DNA of 64,000 nt from Charina bottae (taxonomy: Eukaryota > Chordata > Lepidosauria > Squamata > Charinaidae), in the NCBI GenBank assembly GCA_023362775.1, contig JALMGJ010000006.1, forward strand, positions 58,247,501 through 58,311,500, written 5' to 3'. The position numbers and the translations under genes were made by a program. The notes beneath the pieces were generated by a model. It did not search any database. It worked only from the letters and a program-made list of their open reading frames with translations, and was not told the origin of the DNA. This document shows, in pieces, positions 9,150 through 21,635 of this stretch (its first letter is position 1; each line of letters starts with the position of its first letter).

Positions 9150-10856
9150 GAAATGAGATTTAATCACATCTATGCTGGTTGCAATCCAACTGCATTCATC
9201 ATTGATATATATTTCATACTTCCTTAAACTTTATAGAGGCTTACGTTTTTTTAAAAACAGGAACTCTGGATAGATAAGACATTTTAAGTGAATTGGAATA
9301 TTAACAAATATACAAAGTAAAGTACAGAGTTGGTGGTGCATAAAACAATTTTTAAAAATACACATTGCAATTCACACATGAATTTAAAAAATACACATTG
9401 CTGTGTAATAATTATATGATAAAAATATATCAAAAAGTTAACTTACTTCAAATAGTCATCTTTAAGATGAGTCATAATTTGGAGATCAGGGCTGGAATAT
9501 TTAGATTCTGTTCTCATGATGGCACCAGAGAAAAGGAGAGGAAAGGAGAACGCATATGTGTGAAGCTGATCCTAGCTGAAGCTTATTCTAGTTATGCTAA
9601 ATCATGTTTATGCAGCATGTGTGCAAAACTAATTAAACTTAACTTTTCCAAATGCACATGGTTACTTTGGACAAGTTACCAAATTAAAGTTTTAGGTCAT
9701 GCACTGACTCTGAGTCTTGTCTTACAGAGGAAAACATTTTATAACTCCCTATTAAAAGACCCAGAAGGAAAACTTGTTCTGACTGTAAAAGAAAACATTT
9801 TTTTCAGCATTCTGGCCCTTTGTAGACTCTGCCTTCCAAAAAGACATCACCGAGTTAGACTATATCATTTCCTCTGAGCTCTAGATAGAATATTTTCATA
9901 GTCTATTTAGCAGTGATACAAATGTTACATATTTATCAGAGCTTTCTCCTGAGGAGGTTATAAGTAGGCCCCCTCTGAGACCATGGAACTTATTTTACAG
10001 CACAAGAATTGTTTATTTGCAAAAGAATTGCAAAGCTTTGGCAATTTATCTCACAAATACATCTCCCATTCTTGGGGCAAATGTTACGTTGCTTTCATCC
10101 ATCTTAGAGCAGCTTTTGAGTCTAACCTGGCTCTGGGACCAAATTTTCTCCTTCCTCCATTGAATGGAATCTCCTTATTTTGATTATAAATTACCTTATA
10201 GATTTATAGCAAGGACAATTATAGAGTACCAAGTGTGCACATATACTAAATTTTAGGAGATGCAACAAAATCCAGTGCAATCAGAATTTTTAACAGCATA
10301 TTGTTTCATAAAATTTTGCTGGGATTCTGAAAACCTACCTATGCAGTTAATGGTTACAATCTCAAACTAAGGCACAGCAGCATAACACTTTAAAAATTAG
10401 CCACCAGCCACTGAGGACAAGCTCAATAGGAGATCCTCTGAACTGTGTGTTTCCTAGCAACTCTTAAACAGAGTGACTTTTTAAACATCAGTCACAAGCT
10501 TCTGCAGAGAATGCTCAAAAACATCTCTTTCATCCTGTGAATACACAATATAAATTAGACTAGCAGGCAGCTGCAACTAGAAAGGAAAAAAGGAAAGTCA
10601 ATCCAGATCTCTGGCTGACCTGGAATAATGTCACTGATGATTTGGTTTTAAGCCTGAACAGTAATTGAATATTTAGGATAAGTCCCATTGAGTTTAGTGA
10701 GGCTAACGTCCAGCAAAGTGAGTTTATAACTGCAAACTTTAAAAAAAAATTACTTAGGCACTTTTAATTAAGAGTTACTAAGTTTAACATTTTTTATTAC
10801 TAAGGACTATTACTGTAGTTTTAAAAATTCCTGGGTTTCCCTTATGAAAATCTGAG
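9150..10856. other. No gene recognised
   Basis: AT-rich sequence. A 170-codon open frame at 9365-9877 (+) has no recognisable domain or splice context and low-complexity composition; I regard it as chance. Confidence 0.5.
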
Positions 10857-11098
10857 ACAGAGCCAGTTTGGTCTAGTGGTTAAGGCTCCAGGCTAGAAAC
10901 CAGGAGACTGTGAGTTCTAGTCCCGCCTTAGGCATGAAAGCAGGCTGGGTTACCTTGGGCCAGTCACTCTCTCTCAGCCCAACTCACCTCACCTCACAGG
11001 GCTGTTGTTGTGGGGAAAATAAGAGGAGGAAGGATTATTAGGTATGTTCCCCGCCTTGAGCTATTTGTAAAAATAATAAAGGCGGGATAAAAAATAAA
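10857..11098 (+). mobile_element. tRNA-headed SINE with L2-like tail, copy 1
   Basis: The head reads GAGCCAGTTTGGTCTAGTGG with a degenerate box B (GTGAGTTCTAGTCCCGCC). A MIR/CORE-like middle (CCTTGGGCCAGTCACTCTC) follows, then a tail ending AATAATAAAGGCGGGATAAAA that resembles L2 3' ends. No target duplication is evident, in keeping with L2-type mobilisation. Confidence 0.75.
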
Positions 11099-11276
11099 AT
11101 GGAAAACAAAAAAAGAAACATGGGAAGAATAAGGCTGAATGCAGAGTTGATCAATTGGAATAGGTGGCTTTCTTTTCTAATATTTCCCCTATCACCAGCA
11201 CAGTAATTTGTATTTAGTTTCTTCCTATATGGTATCTGTACTCTACTTAAAAGAGCCTTAAGCCTCTCTTAAGCCT

Positions 11277-11319
11277 CTTCATCAGGCGCAACGGTTTGAT
11301 CCTGTTGCGCCTGATGAAG
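11277..11319. repeat. Perfect 16-bp inverted repeat at L2 5' junction
   Basis: CTTCATCAGGCGCAAC (11277-11292) and its exact reverse complement (11304-11319) flank an 11-nt spacer. The right arm is L2 coding sequence. The left arm is outside the element and includes the same copy-specific base (GATGAAG where the other two copies have GAGGAAG). Confidence 0.85.
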
Positions 11320-13080
11320 TAGACAGGATCCTCCGGATTGTAAACACCACCACATGCCAGCTTGACCCATGTCCCTCCTGGCTGGTGAAATCAGCTAGTG
11401 AGGTGACATGTGGCTGGGTCCAGGTGATGATTAATTCGTCCTTGAGTGAGGGGGTGTTCCCGGCTGCCTTTAAGGAGGCGCTGGTGCACCCCCTCCTCAA
11501 GAAACCTTCCCTGGACGCTACAATCCTGGGCAATTTTTGCCCAGTCTCCCACCTTCCCTTTTTAGGAAAGGTGGTTGAGAAGGTGGTGGCGTTGCAACTC
11601 CAGAGGATTCTGGATGAAACGGATTATCTGGACCCCTTCCAGTCAGGTTTCAGGCCGGGATATGGGACGGAGACCGCATTGGTCGCGCTTATGGATGATC
11701 TCTGGCGAGAGCGGGATGGAGGGAGTGAGTCCATCCTGGCTCTCTTAGATCTCTCAGCGGCTTTCAATACCGTCAACCACGGTATACTTTTGGGGCGGCT
11801 CGAGGAGTTGGGGGCGGGCGGCGTGGTTTTGCGCTGGTTCGCCTCCTTTCTCCAGGGCCGTTCCCAGTCAGTGTTGATAGGGGAGGAGAGAGCTGACCCG
11901 CGACCCCTGACTTGTGGGGTGCCGCAGGGGTCGGTTCTCTCTCCACTCCTATTTAACATCTACATGAAGCCACTGGGCGAGATCATCCGCCACCACGGGA
12001 TGAGGTATCACCAATATGCTGATGATACCCAGTTATACATCTCCGTCCCGGGTGAAGTAAGTGATGCGGTCAATGCCTTATCTCAGTGCCTGGAGGCTGT
12101 GGGGGTCTGGATGGGGAACAACAGGCTTCAACTGAACCCTGGTAAGACAGAGTGGCTGTGGATTGATGGCCCCCCTGGATCCAGGAAGTTGTCATCTTTG
12201 GTTCTGGGGAGGGGGGTTGCACTACCCCACTCGGATCCAGTGCGGAACCTGGGGGTCCTCCTGGACTCGCGACTCCTGCTCGAAGAGCAGGTGGCAGTCG
12301 TGGCCAGGAGGGCCTTTGCACAGCTGCGAGTTGTGCGCCAGTTACACCCTTTCCTGGATCGGGAGGCCCTCCGAACAGTCACTCACGCCCTTGTCATCTC
12401 CCGTATAGACTATTGTAATGCTCTCTACATGGGGCTACCCTTGAAGAGTATCCGGAAGCTTCAGCTGGTGCAGAATGCAGCGGCGCGAGCAGTTATGAGT
12501 GCCAAAAGATCGGCACATGTAACACCTCTGCTACGCGAGCTGCATTGGGTGCCAGTTTGCTTCCGGGTCCAATTCAAGGTGTTGGTGATTACCTTTAAAG
12601 CCCTACATGGCATAGGACCAGGGTACCTGAGGGACCGTCTCGTCCCGATAACGTCGACCCGCCCCACCCGTGCATGCAGAGAGGGCATGCTTCGGACCCC
12701 CTCAACAAGAGAATTCCATCTAGCGGGGTCCAGGAGGCGTGCCTTCTCTGCGATAGCGCCCGCCTTGTGGAATATTCTGCCCCCGGAGGTGAGACTGGCC
12801 CCCTCCCTCCTGGCCTTTCGGAAGGCCCTTAAGACCTGGCTCTGCCACCTGGCCTGGGACAACGGAGGTGGTAGTGCCTCCTGGGGTTGGCTGGCCCCAT
12901 AGCTCCACTATCTATTCTGCGGGTCCAAGTCCATCCTGGATTTTATTTTATTATGTTTTGCTTGTGTTTTTAGATATTTTGTATAGTTTTTAAATTTTTA
13001 TTTATTGTAACCCGCCCAGAGTCCCTTGCATGGGAGATGGGCGAGGAATAAATTTGAAAAATAAATAAATAAATAAATAA
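11293..13080 (+). mobile_element. L2-clade LINE, 5'-truncated copy 2
   Basis: A plus-strand L2 begins within ORF2 just before the reverse transcriptase and continues to a complete 3' end: terminal hairpin at 13011-13046, then an (AAAT)n tail to about 13090. Its sequence is close to copy 1. The 5' break is marked by the foldback repeat at 11277-11319. Confidence 0.88.
11295..12902 (+). CDS. L2 ORF2 fragment: reverse transcriptase and C-terminus, open
   Basis: The frame is open from the truncation point (FDPVAPDEVDR) to the natural stop after WLAP. It holds the whole reverse transcriptase, with GVPQGSVLSP and the catalytic YADDTQLYIS, and the C-terminal domain, but lacks the endonuclease. AFNTVNH replaces the usual AFDTVDH: the D-to-N change alters the first catalytic aspartate of the polymerase, so this copy would probably be inactive even if expressed. 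There is no promoter of its own; it is a dead-on-arrival fragment preserved by youth. Confidence 0.8.
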   Translation, partial: FDPVAPDEVDRILRIVNTTTCQLDPCPSWLVKSASEVTCGWVQVMINSSLSEGVFPAAFKEALVHPLLKKPSLDATILGNFCPVSHLPFLGKVVEKVVALQLQRILDETDYLDPFQSGFRPGYGTETALVALMDDLWRERDGGSESILALLDLSAAFNTVNHGILLGRLEELGAGGVVLRWFASFLQGRSQSVLIGEERADPRPLTCGVPQGSVLSPLLFNIYMKPLGEIIRHHGMRYHQYADDTQLYISVPGEVSDAVNALSQCLEAVGVWMGNNRLQLNPGKTEWLWIDGPPGSRKLSSLVLGRGVALPHSDPVRNLGVLLDSRLLLEEQVAVVARRAFAQLRVVRQLHPFLDREALRTVTHALVISRIDYCNALYMGLPLKSIRKLQLVQNAAARAVMSAKRSAHVTPLLRELHWVPVCFRVQFKVLVITFKALHGIGPGYLRDRLVPITSTRPTRACREGMLRTPSTREFHLAGSRRRAFSAIAPALWNILPPEVRLAPSLLAFRKALKTWLCHLAWDNGGGSASWGWLAP

Positions 13081-13154
13081 AATAAATAAATAAAATTAAG
13101 CTCATTTATATAATTATATTATATTCTAATGAAGGAGAATTAGCAGGCAGTTAA

Positions 13155-13840
13155 TATGACAAGGTAGCACTTCTTTGGACAGACCTGGTGCAACAATTGA
13201 ACCCATGGTCTGGGTGGCCTTGCTTATAGTGATTCATAACTCAGTCACTTCCCAGTTGGACTACTGCAATGAACACTGCATGTGGCTGCCCTTGGAGATC
13301 ACCCAGAGGTTACAACTGGTGAATGTGGCAGTAGGTGCAGTGTGGCCACCTCTTGGTTTACCCATATTACACTATTGTTGTGCGAGTTGTTTCTTTTCAG
13401 TGCAATTCAAAGTGTTGGTTATCCCCTTAAAAGCCCTACATACCATTGGGCCAGCTTATTTGCAGACCACTTCTCCCTGAGGGTATCTGTCCATTCTACC
13501 AGGTCAGATAGGGTGGGCACGGGCCAGATTGCTTCCTTCAAATGCTGCCATCTAGCGGGACCTAGGAAGCATGCCTTATCCATAGCAGCTTCTGCCTGTG
13601 GAACACCCTTCCCTCGGGGATCCGGCAGGCCCTCACCCTTTTAGCTTTCTAGGAAGCTGTAAAAAGCTGGATCTTCCCTAGCATTGGAACAGTGTGAGGT
13701 TGGATCCAGGGGATTGTATTTGGAGAGTGTTGGTTGAGGGGCCAGGTTCTGATTCTACTGTTTTTTGGTTTGTTGTTGTGAGCTGCCCAGAGTTGTGCTA
13801 CATAAGATGGGCAGCTGTGCAAATAAATCCATCAATATAA
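13155..13840 (+). pseudogene. Older decayed L2-like 3' fragment
   Basis: Plus-strand remnant of an L2 C-terminal region. A partly open frame has SQLDYCNEHCMWLPLEITQRLQ, matching the IDYCNALYMGLPLKSIRKLQ block of the younger copies. The 3' hairpin AGCTGCCCAGAG...ATGGGCAGCT at 13781-13815 is followed by AAATAAAT. It is much more diverged than copy 2 and lies immediately downstream of its tail. Confidence 0.75.
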
Positions 13841-13845
13841 ATATA

Positions 13846-16090
13846 ACTTCCAGAAATATTTACTTAATTTCTATTGTTCAGGTATTCTGCTGTCTTAAAG
13901 ATATCTAATCCAGGGGGTTGAAATATAGTTGGGGAAATGAATAAATCTGGTACCATGAGAAACAAGGAGACAGCCTGCTAGGAATTTGAGTGCCTAAGGT
14001 ATGCAATTAGCACGATGTAGGAAAGAGGCCTTATATGGAAAGGAATAAAGGAGGAAACAGGGATTAGAGATCATAGGATGAGACAAAAAGGTTCTTACCA
14101 GATAGTGTGGTACTCACAAGTTAATGAAAATCTGGGAGATGGAGGCTGTCTTGCAGGGTTGGGAGAAAGAAATAAAACTTAATGATTGGGAAAAGGTACA
14201 GAAGATACTGAATTGTGGGAGCAAGAAGCAGAAACCAGTAGCAAATGGAATGGGGGAGAGTTGAACTGTGTGGATATGTTTTTGCTTTTAACAGGTACTG
14301 CCTCTTTTTAAAGAGCCTTCCTGGCTTCTGGGTGAGAGTAACAGAGGAAGTGCATTCTCTGAGCAAGTCTGTTTCATTCTGACTGAGTTAAATAGCTTCT
14401 GCTGTGCTAAGTTTAAGTTATTCTTGTGTTTATGTACTGTATCTGTGTAATACTGGTTGAAAACTGCATGGTTATTGTTTCAATGCAAGTAGTAAAACCT
14501 TTGCTTCTGAATGTAAAGCCATTTATTCATGACTAAAAGCTGATCTTAGGTTTCTTATTTGATCTGCAGAGGAAGCATGGAAATGTCCTTGAAGCTTCCT
14601 GCTGGTTGTAGAGTTGGGAGCAAAGTTGATTAAAGCATTTAGATAGAATTAGAAATTAAACTAATAGGGGCCTTACTTGAGGAGTTTCCCTTGAGGGCAG
14701 GTTCTGAATTCAGGACTAGCCACCATTTTAAAACCAAGGCTACTCAAAAAGCTATGGAAAGATGTCTTCATTTGTCTTCTAAATTGCATTCTAGCTACCA
14801 CTAGGAGATCTGGCTCACCTGTGACATTTTGTTTGATTCCGATGAAGACATTCCATTTTGAATTATCTATTTCAGTTGAGAAAATACAATTTTAGAAAAT
14901 AATATTGATGTTGTAATTATTATTTGTCAGCTGGACAAACACTGGTTAAGCTGCCAATCATTATTATATCTTCCATGCCTAAACAAGAATTGTCAAATCC
15001 AGGTAGTAACAGCCAAACTCTTTCCAAACAAAAAGAACTCCATTGTTCTTCATTAGGAGTTTGTATTATATTACGAGAAATAATCAGGGAGGTGGATGCT
15101 TTCTTCAGTATGAATGTTAAACAGTCCTGCACTGGCATAATGGTAAAAAAAGGAAAAATTACTCCAACGGGAGCTCCCCTACTCTCCTAAATAAAGCTCT
15201 GTGAGTTTTATTTCCTCATTTCCTCTTACACTTACCTTTCTATATGCATTGCTCATTTAGATTTCCCTAATCAAAAAGCTGTGATCACACAGAATCTGAT
15301 ATGTTCTTGTTGTAAAGCCTTTGGCGGCAGTGGGGGAAGAAAAATTACACTGGAAACAATTTATCTGCTTTCTGGTCATAGGGAGTGAGAATTATTTAAA
15401 CTCCAGTTCCTTCTGAATAAAAATGACAGGCCTCCCTTTCCTATATGTAGCTATTCTTTGTACAAATAAGTTGTTCATAATACCACACAAACATCTGCAA
15501 TAAACTGAAGCAAAAGCTTATACTCTCTCTATAATCCCATTAAGAGGAGACAAGGGGGGAAGACCCTCTCATCAGTTCTTTCAGTGGAAACCTATTTTGA
15601 TAAGAATAAAAGACAACTACCATAAGTGGAGGGTATTTTCTAAGCAACTTTCATATTCAGTGAGAAATATAAATGGATGTAGATGAATAGTTTATATTTG
15701 AAGATGCACTACGCTGTGATCTGGAGCATATAAAACTCAGCACAGAAACAATTATTGTTCAATTCCATGAACATTTCAAGTGAATTGCCAAGTGAATACC
15801 AAGATAGTTATCCAAACATTGTTTCTTTTATGCTGGTGGCAAACTTCCTGTATCATGAACGCATCCAGGGACTTAATGCCAAAGCACCACTGTGCCAAGA
15901 CAGCCTGTACCACTTACAAGCAACGGCAAGACGAAAGCACACAGTGCTTCTTTCTTTACCGTTAAGTATTTGCCTTAGAAATTCTATTTTCCACTTGTCT
16001 TTACCTACAAATAAACACTTTACACAGCTCAGACTGCATTAATTTATCTTAATTTAAAATTTTTCATTTGCTTTTTGCTTAATCAAAATT
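13846..16090. other. No gene recognised
   Basis: AT-rich unique-looking sequence with only short chance frames. No splice-flanked exon or repeat end stands out. Confidence 0.45.
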
Positions 16091-16094
16091 GGCC

Positions 16095-16097
16095 AAT

Positions 16098-16133
<36 letters not shown>

Positions 16134-18962
16134 TTACATTTATATCCCGCCCATCTCCCCCACAAGGAGGGACCCTGGGCGGTTCACAACACTTTAAAAG
16201 AATTAAAACAATAAATATCAATGATAACAATATAAAATTGCATATATATATGTATGTATACATACACCTACAACATCATATAATTTGATCCAAAGGTGGT
16301 AGATCTTATTCCACTGATCAACAAGGCTGGTCGAAACAGATCTAAGGGGCCAGCCAACCCCAAGACTGGCTATTCCCCTCCCCTCCCCATGCCTGATGAC
16401 ATAGCCAGGTCTTCAGGTTTTTTCTAAAGTCCAGGAGAGAGGGGGCCGATCTTACTTCCCGGGGGAGAATATTCCAAAGGGCTGGGGCTACTGCAGAGAA
16501 GGCACGCCTCCTAGACCCCGTCAGGTGGAACTCTCTTGCAGACGGGGTTCGTAGCGTGCCCTCTCTGCAGGACCGGGTGGGACGGGTCGATTGAACGGGG
16601 ATGAGCCGGTCCTTCAGGTAACCTGGACCCATGCCATGTAGGGCTTTAAAGGTAATAACCAACACCTTGAATTGAATCCGGAAGCAAACTGGGACCCAAT
16701 GCAGCTCACGGAGCAAAGGTGTTATATGTGCCGATCTTGAGGCACCTAAGATGGCTCGCGCGGCCGCATTTTGAACCAGCTGAAGCTTCCGGACGCTCCT
16801 CAAGGGTAGCCCCATGTAGAGCGCATTACAATAGTCTATATGGGAGATGACCAGGGCATGAGTGACTGTTCGAAGGGCCTCTCGCTCCAGGAAAGGGCGT
16901 AATTGGCGCACCACACGAAGTTGTGCAAAGGCCCTTCTGGCCACGACTGCCACCTGCTCTTTGAGCAGGAGTCGTGAGTCCAGGAGGACCCCCAAATTAC
17001 GCACCGGGTCTGTCTGAGGTAGTGCAACCCCATCCAGAACTAGAGATGATAAATTCCTAGATATCGAGGGGCCATTAATCCACAGCTACTCCGTCTTACC
17101 AGGGTTCAGCTGAAGCCTGTTGTTCCCCATCCAGACCCCTACAGCCCCCAGGCACTTGGACAGGGTAGTCACAGCATCACTTACTTCTCCCGGGATGGAG
17201 ATGTATAACTGTGTATCATCAGCATATTGATGATATCTCATCCCATGGAGACGGATGATCTCGCCCAGTGGTTTCGTGTAGATGTTAAATAGGAGAGGAG
17301 AGAGCACTGAGCCCTGCGGCACTCCACAAAGGAGGGGCCGTGGACCCGACCTCTCCTCCCCTATCAACACCGACTGGGAGCGGCCCTGGAGGAAGGAGGC
17401 GAACCAGCGCAAAACCACGCTGCCCACCCCCAACTCCCTGAGCCGCTCCAAAAGGATACTATGGTCGATGGTATCGAAAGCCGCTGAGAGGTCAAGGAGA
17501 GCCAGGATGGATGCACTGCCTCCATCCCGCTCCCGCCAAAGATCATCCATAAGCGCGACCAATGCTGTTTCTGTCCCATATCCTGGCCTGAAACCTGACT
17601 GAAAGGGGTCTAGATAATCCGTTTCATCAAGAATCCTCTGGAGCTGCAACGCCACCACTTTCTCAACCACCTTCCCCATAAAGGGAAGGTGGGAGACTGG
17701 ACGAAAATTGTCCAGTACAACAGGGTCCAGCGATGGTTTCTTGAGGAGGGGGCGCACCAATGCCTCCTTGAAGACAGTCGGAAACACCCCCTCCTGCAAG
17801 GATGCATTTATCATCGACTGGGCCCAGCCACACGTCACCTCCCGAGCTAATTGCACCAGCCAGGAGGGACATGGATCTAAATCACATGTGTTGGCATTTA
17901 TAGTCCGGAGGATCCTCTCCACTTCCTCAGGCCCAACAGGATCGAACTGTTCCCAGATAACCGGGTAAGTACGTACCTCAGGAATCTCCCCAGACGATGT
18001 TCCACGCTTAGAGTCTAACTTAGAGCGAATCCGAGAGATTTTATCCTGCAGGTGCCTGGAAAATTCCTCAGCACTTCCCTGCAGGTGATTTTCCGAATCA
18101 CCTTTCCCCAAAAGGGATCGGGTGATCCTGAACAGGGCTGCTGGGCGGCATTCTGCAGATGCAATAAGAGCGGAGAAATACTGACGTTTCGCCGCTCTTA
18201 CCGCCACAAGGTAGGCCTTAATTGCGGCTCTAGCTTGTGTTCGGTCGGGTTCGGTCTTTGTCTTCCTCCAGCGGCGCTCTAGGCGTCTCTTAATCCTCTT
18301 CAGGACCCTTAACTCCTCCGTGAACCACGGGGAGTATCGGGTTCGATGGGACAAGAGAAGCCGCACAGGTGCGATCCTGTCCAAGGCCCCGGCCGCCTCC
18401 CTATTCCAGGTGGCAGCCAGGACCTCCGCTGGACCGTGCAGCAGATCTCCGGGAACAACCCCCAGCTCCCTCTGAAACCGAATTGGGTCCATCAGTCGCC
18501 GGGGGCGGACCGATCGATAGGTCCTGCCTCCCTGTGGAGTGGGGCGGCATAAGAGAATCTCAAGGCCACCAGGGCGTGATCTGACCATGACAAAGGGGAA
18601 AGATGTAACTCTCCCCTCAGAGCACATTGCCACTGCTCCGACAAGAAAACTAAATCCGGTGTGAGACCACTATCTCTAGTCGGGTCCCGAATAATCTGAG
18701 TCAGGCCCATGGCCGCCATGGTGGCCATGAACTCCCGAGCCGCCTCTGAAGACCGTCCCAGGGATGGCAGATTGAAATCCCCCAGAACCATAAGTCTGGG
18801 GAATTCCACTGTCAGCCCCGAGACAGCCTCCTGCAGCTCAGGTAGGGAGGTTGCTACGCAGCAGGGAGGCTGGTACAGCAGTAACACTCCCAACTGCTCT
18901 CGGGCACCCAACTTGAAAAATAGGGTCTCACAACCGGCTACTTGTGGAGCAGTGCCCCTGAA
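16095..18962 (-). mobile_element. L2-clade LINE, 5'-truncated copy 3
   Basis: Minus-strand L2 with a (TTTA)n tail at 16095-16136, the 3' hairpin at 16146-16183 and ORF2 sequence up to about 18962, where similarity to copy 1 stops inside the endonuclease domain. It is a related subfamily: many substitutions versus copy 1, but the same organisation. Confidence 0.85.
16342..18911 (-). pseudogene. L2 ORF2, broken by one nonsense change and one frameshift
   Basis: Three open segments make up one gene. 18911-18492 is endonuclease (LGDFNLPSL, SWSDHA). 18633-17086 covers the linker and most of the reverse transcriptase (AAFDTIDH, GVPQGSVLSP, YADDTQ). 17004-16342 is the C-terminus. The first break lies near 18515, where this copy has one base fewer than copy 1 (GATCGATAGG versus AATCGAATAGG). 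The second is a TAG at 17088-17086 in place of the W codon of the conserved TEWLW block; the frame is unchanged across it. Only two lesions over 2.5 kb indicate fairly recent death. Confidence 0.82.
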
Positions 18963-20632
18963 AAATATACTCGTTGCCCTGGTAAAACAATAGAAAAGAA
19001 GAGAAAGAATAGAAACAGACTAAGATTTATTAGGACAGTATCAATACTATGAACATTAAATTATGTAAAATAGTTTTATCCAGATACCAATATCAGAGAA
19101 GGGATAAGAAATTGCAAAAACACTATCATTACACATATTTTTTAACTTCTGAAATCCTGTATGTAAATTCCATTTCTATATATTCGTTTGCAAATCTTTT
19201 GCCTGGATGTAGATATTTTTTTAATATCTCTGAATTAGAGTGACATTCAGTCACAGATTAGAAATATGTGAATAATATTGTACAGTTAGAGCTTCCCTTT
19301 TTCTAAATATAAAATTAAAATCATATACTACTACATTTAAACTAATCACCATTTACCATTACATCTGCATGCAATCAGAAGTTACATTAAACTATAGTTT
19401 GCCGTTTGAAGAATCAGCAACCATCAAGCTTATACATTCCTCCTCCTTTACAGTAAATATTACCCATATAAGATAAGTTTGTCTATTGTTTTTTGCATAT
19501 TAAGAAAAACAGTTTGGCTCATTTGTTATTTTTTTTAATGAAAATTTAAATGAATTGCAATATTGTATAATGTAGGTTCTTTACCAAGCCAATTTCTCAA
19601 AATAAATATCCTCAAAATCTGAAACTTTGGCATGAACATAATTATATATTTCAATAGGTACTCTATACTCACGTATTCATTGTATGTTTAACTTTAGCTG
19701 ATTCTCTCATATTTAAATGCATCAAAGCCATTTTACAAGGAAGAACAAAACATTGTAGATGCCCCTTTTTTAGGCCACTTGATACATTTGGAATTTGGGA
19801 GCATGTAATCATGATTGTCACAGAATGGTTGTCATGGTGGGTATGGTCAATCAAAAACACCTATATATCAGAAGGCAAATAAATCCCTAGGTTGCAGCCA
19901 TCTTTAATTTTGTTTTCAGTGAATGCCTCTGAGGTTTATAGAGAATTCTGAGGCATTATTGGAAATATGCTTGAGAGTAATGCATTGCTTTGCTACACGC
20001 CATCTTCTCTATTTTTTTAATTAAAAAAATTAAAAAGTGGGACTTAGTAGGCCCGGAGTGCCTCCTATAAGTAAGTTGGAGGCATATTGTTGCCATTTCA
20101 TGTTGAAGATCCAGGTTTTTGTGCTACGCCCTTCTTGTGGAATACTATAAAATTATCTAAAACAAAGTGGGGAAAGAGTCTGCTTTGATCTATTTTACCT
20201 TGGGAGTAGAAATTATAAAGGAAGCAGAAATGGTAAAAGGAAGTTAAGAAAGAACATGTCAAATTTAGAGTAGTCATATCCAAGATATACACATTTTATT
20301 TGGACATTATCCCTCATTGTTTATAATTATGCAAGGGAACATTGCTCACTAGCCTATCCACATCTTAGGAGGAGAGCTATGAAAAAGGAAACCTGCATGT
20401 CATATTCCAGGTGATTTAGAACCATACAGAATTGTATTTCTGAATGGCAGAAGGAAATTCCATGACAAAACAGTCTCCCTTCTTCAGATGATGCTCCACT
20501 CAGCTTGACCTCTCATTCAGGGAGCTTTCAGGTAAGGGATTATTCTTTAAAAGAGTACTATAGTATGGTATATATGTATGTATATATGCAATATGAAACC
20601 TCCATTATAAATAACTCCACTTTAATTTATGG
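18963..20632. other. No gene recognised
   Basis: AT-rich sequence, short chance ORFs only. Confidence 0.45.
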
Positions 20633-20716
20633 ATTGAATTAATTGTGGTGGTGTTCATACAGACTATAAGCTAATTTTAAAGTCTGTATGGAAACCACCA
20701 CTGCAATTAAGTTAAT
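20633..20716. repeat. 84-bp imperfect hairpin
   Basis: Arms of about 40 bp, ATTGAATTAATTGTGGTGGTG... on the left against its near reverse complement ...CACCACTGCAATTAAGTTAAT on the right, enclose a short AT loop. It may be a small MITE or a DNA-transposon remnant. Confidence 0.6.
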
Positions 20717-21635
20717 GCAAAGAAGAGTGGAAAATAGCTTTATGCTATAATGATATGTAATTACGATATTTTCATAATTTTATGTAAAAAAAACATAAGA
20801 ATAGAATGGCGCTGGGATGTCACTTCAGGCCATGATGAACTATACTGAAAGAGTTTTCATATTTATTCCTCAGTTCAGGTTTCTTTAATGCTGCATTATT
20901 TTGAAATACTTCTCTTTAAACTATATGATGTTAGTATTCTGAAACAACAAATTCTTATTATGCCATTATTTTTTATTCTTCTCCTTCATTTAATTCAAAA
21001 ACTGTTTTGGAAAAAAGTACCATTATGCTTGACAGCAACTGTTACTCAAGACTTAAACCAAACTGGTGAAGGATCTGTAGCATCTTTATATGGAGAGGTA
21101 TGGTTCATCTAGGTCAGTGCTGTAAACCGTGGCTGCAGCCATAACCATTAACCAATGATTTCCCTATTCCCAAATATTGTCTGTAGATTCGAATGAGTCA
21201 GATTCTGGAATACTGCCTTACCACAAAATGCTATTGAGTTAACTGCCTGATAAATCCACTTCAATTCAGTCCTAATCATTTCCACTACTAGAACTGCAGA
21301 TAAGTCCCTGAATTCTTAAAAGTCTCATTTACTTTAATGGAAACAATTTGTGTTTTTTGAAATACTATTTGTCAGTCAGGACACTATTAGAGTTTATTGA
21401 TGCAACACAGAGCAGTCTGACTCAGAACATTTGTTTTTCAGTGATACCTCCAGAATCATAGTATTAACACTATGCTTTAAATCTTTCAAGAATAAAGGAA
21501 GATTATACGCTTTAGTATTAGGAAAGATTTTGTAACAATTCTATAAATAATATCTAAATTCACTATAGTGTCTCTTGCTATATAGTTTATTACAATTGAT
21601 TTTGCAATTTTTGTACACTGACTCTGGGCAGTAAA

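Noticed and set aside
9365..9877. 170-codon plus-strand frame
   Set aside because: No domain, no splice context, K/L/S-rich composition as expected of AT-rich chance ORFs.
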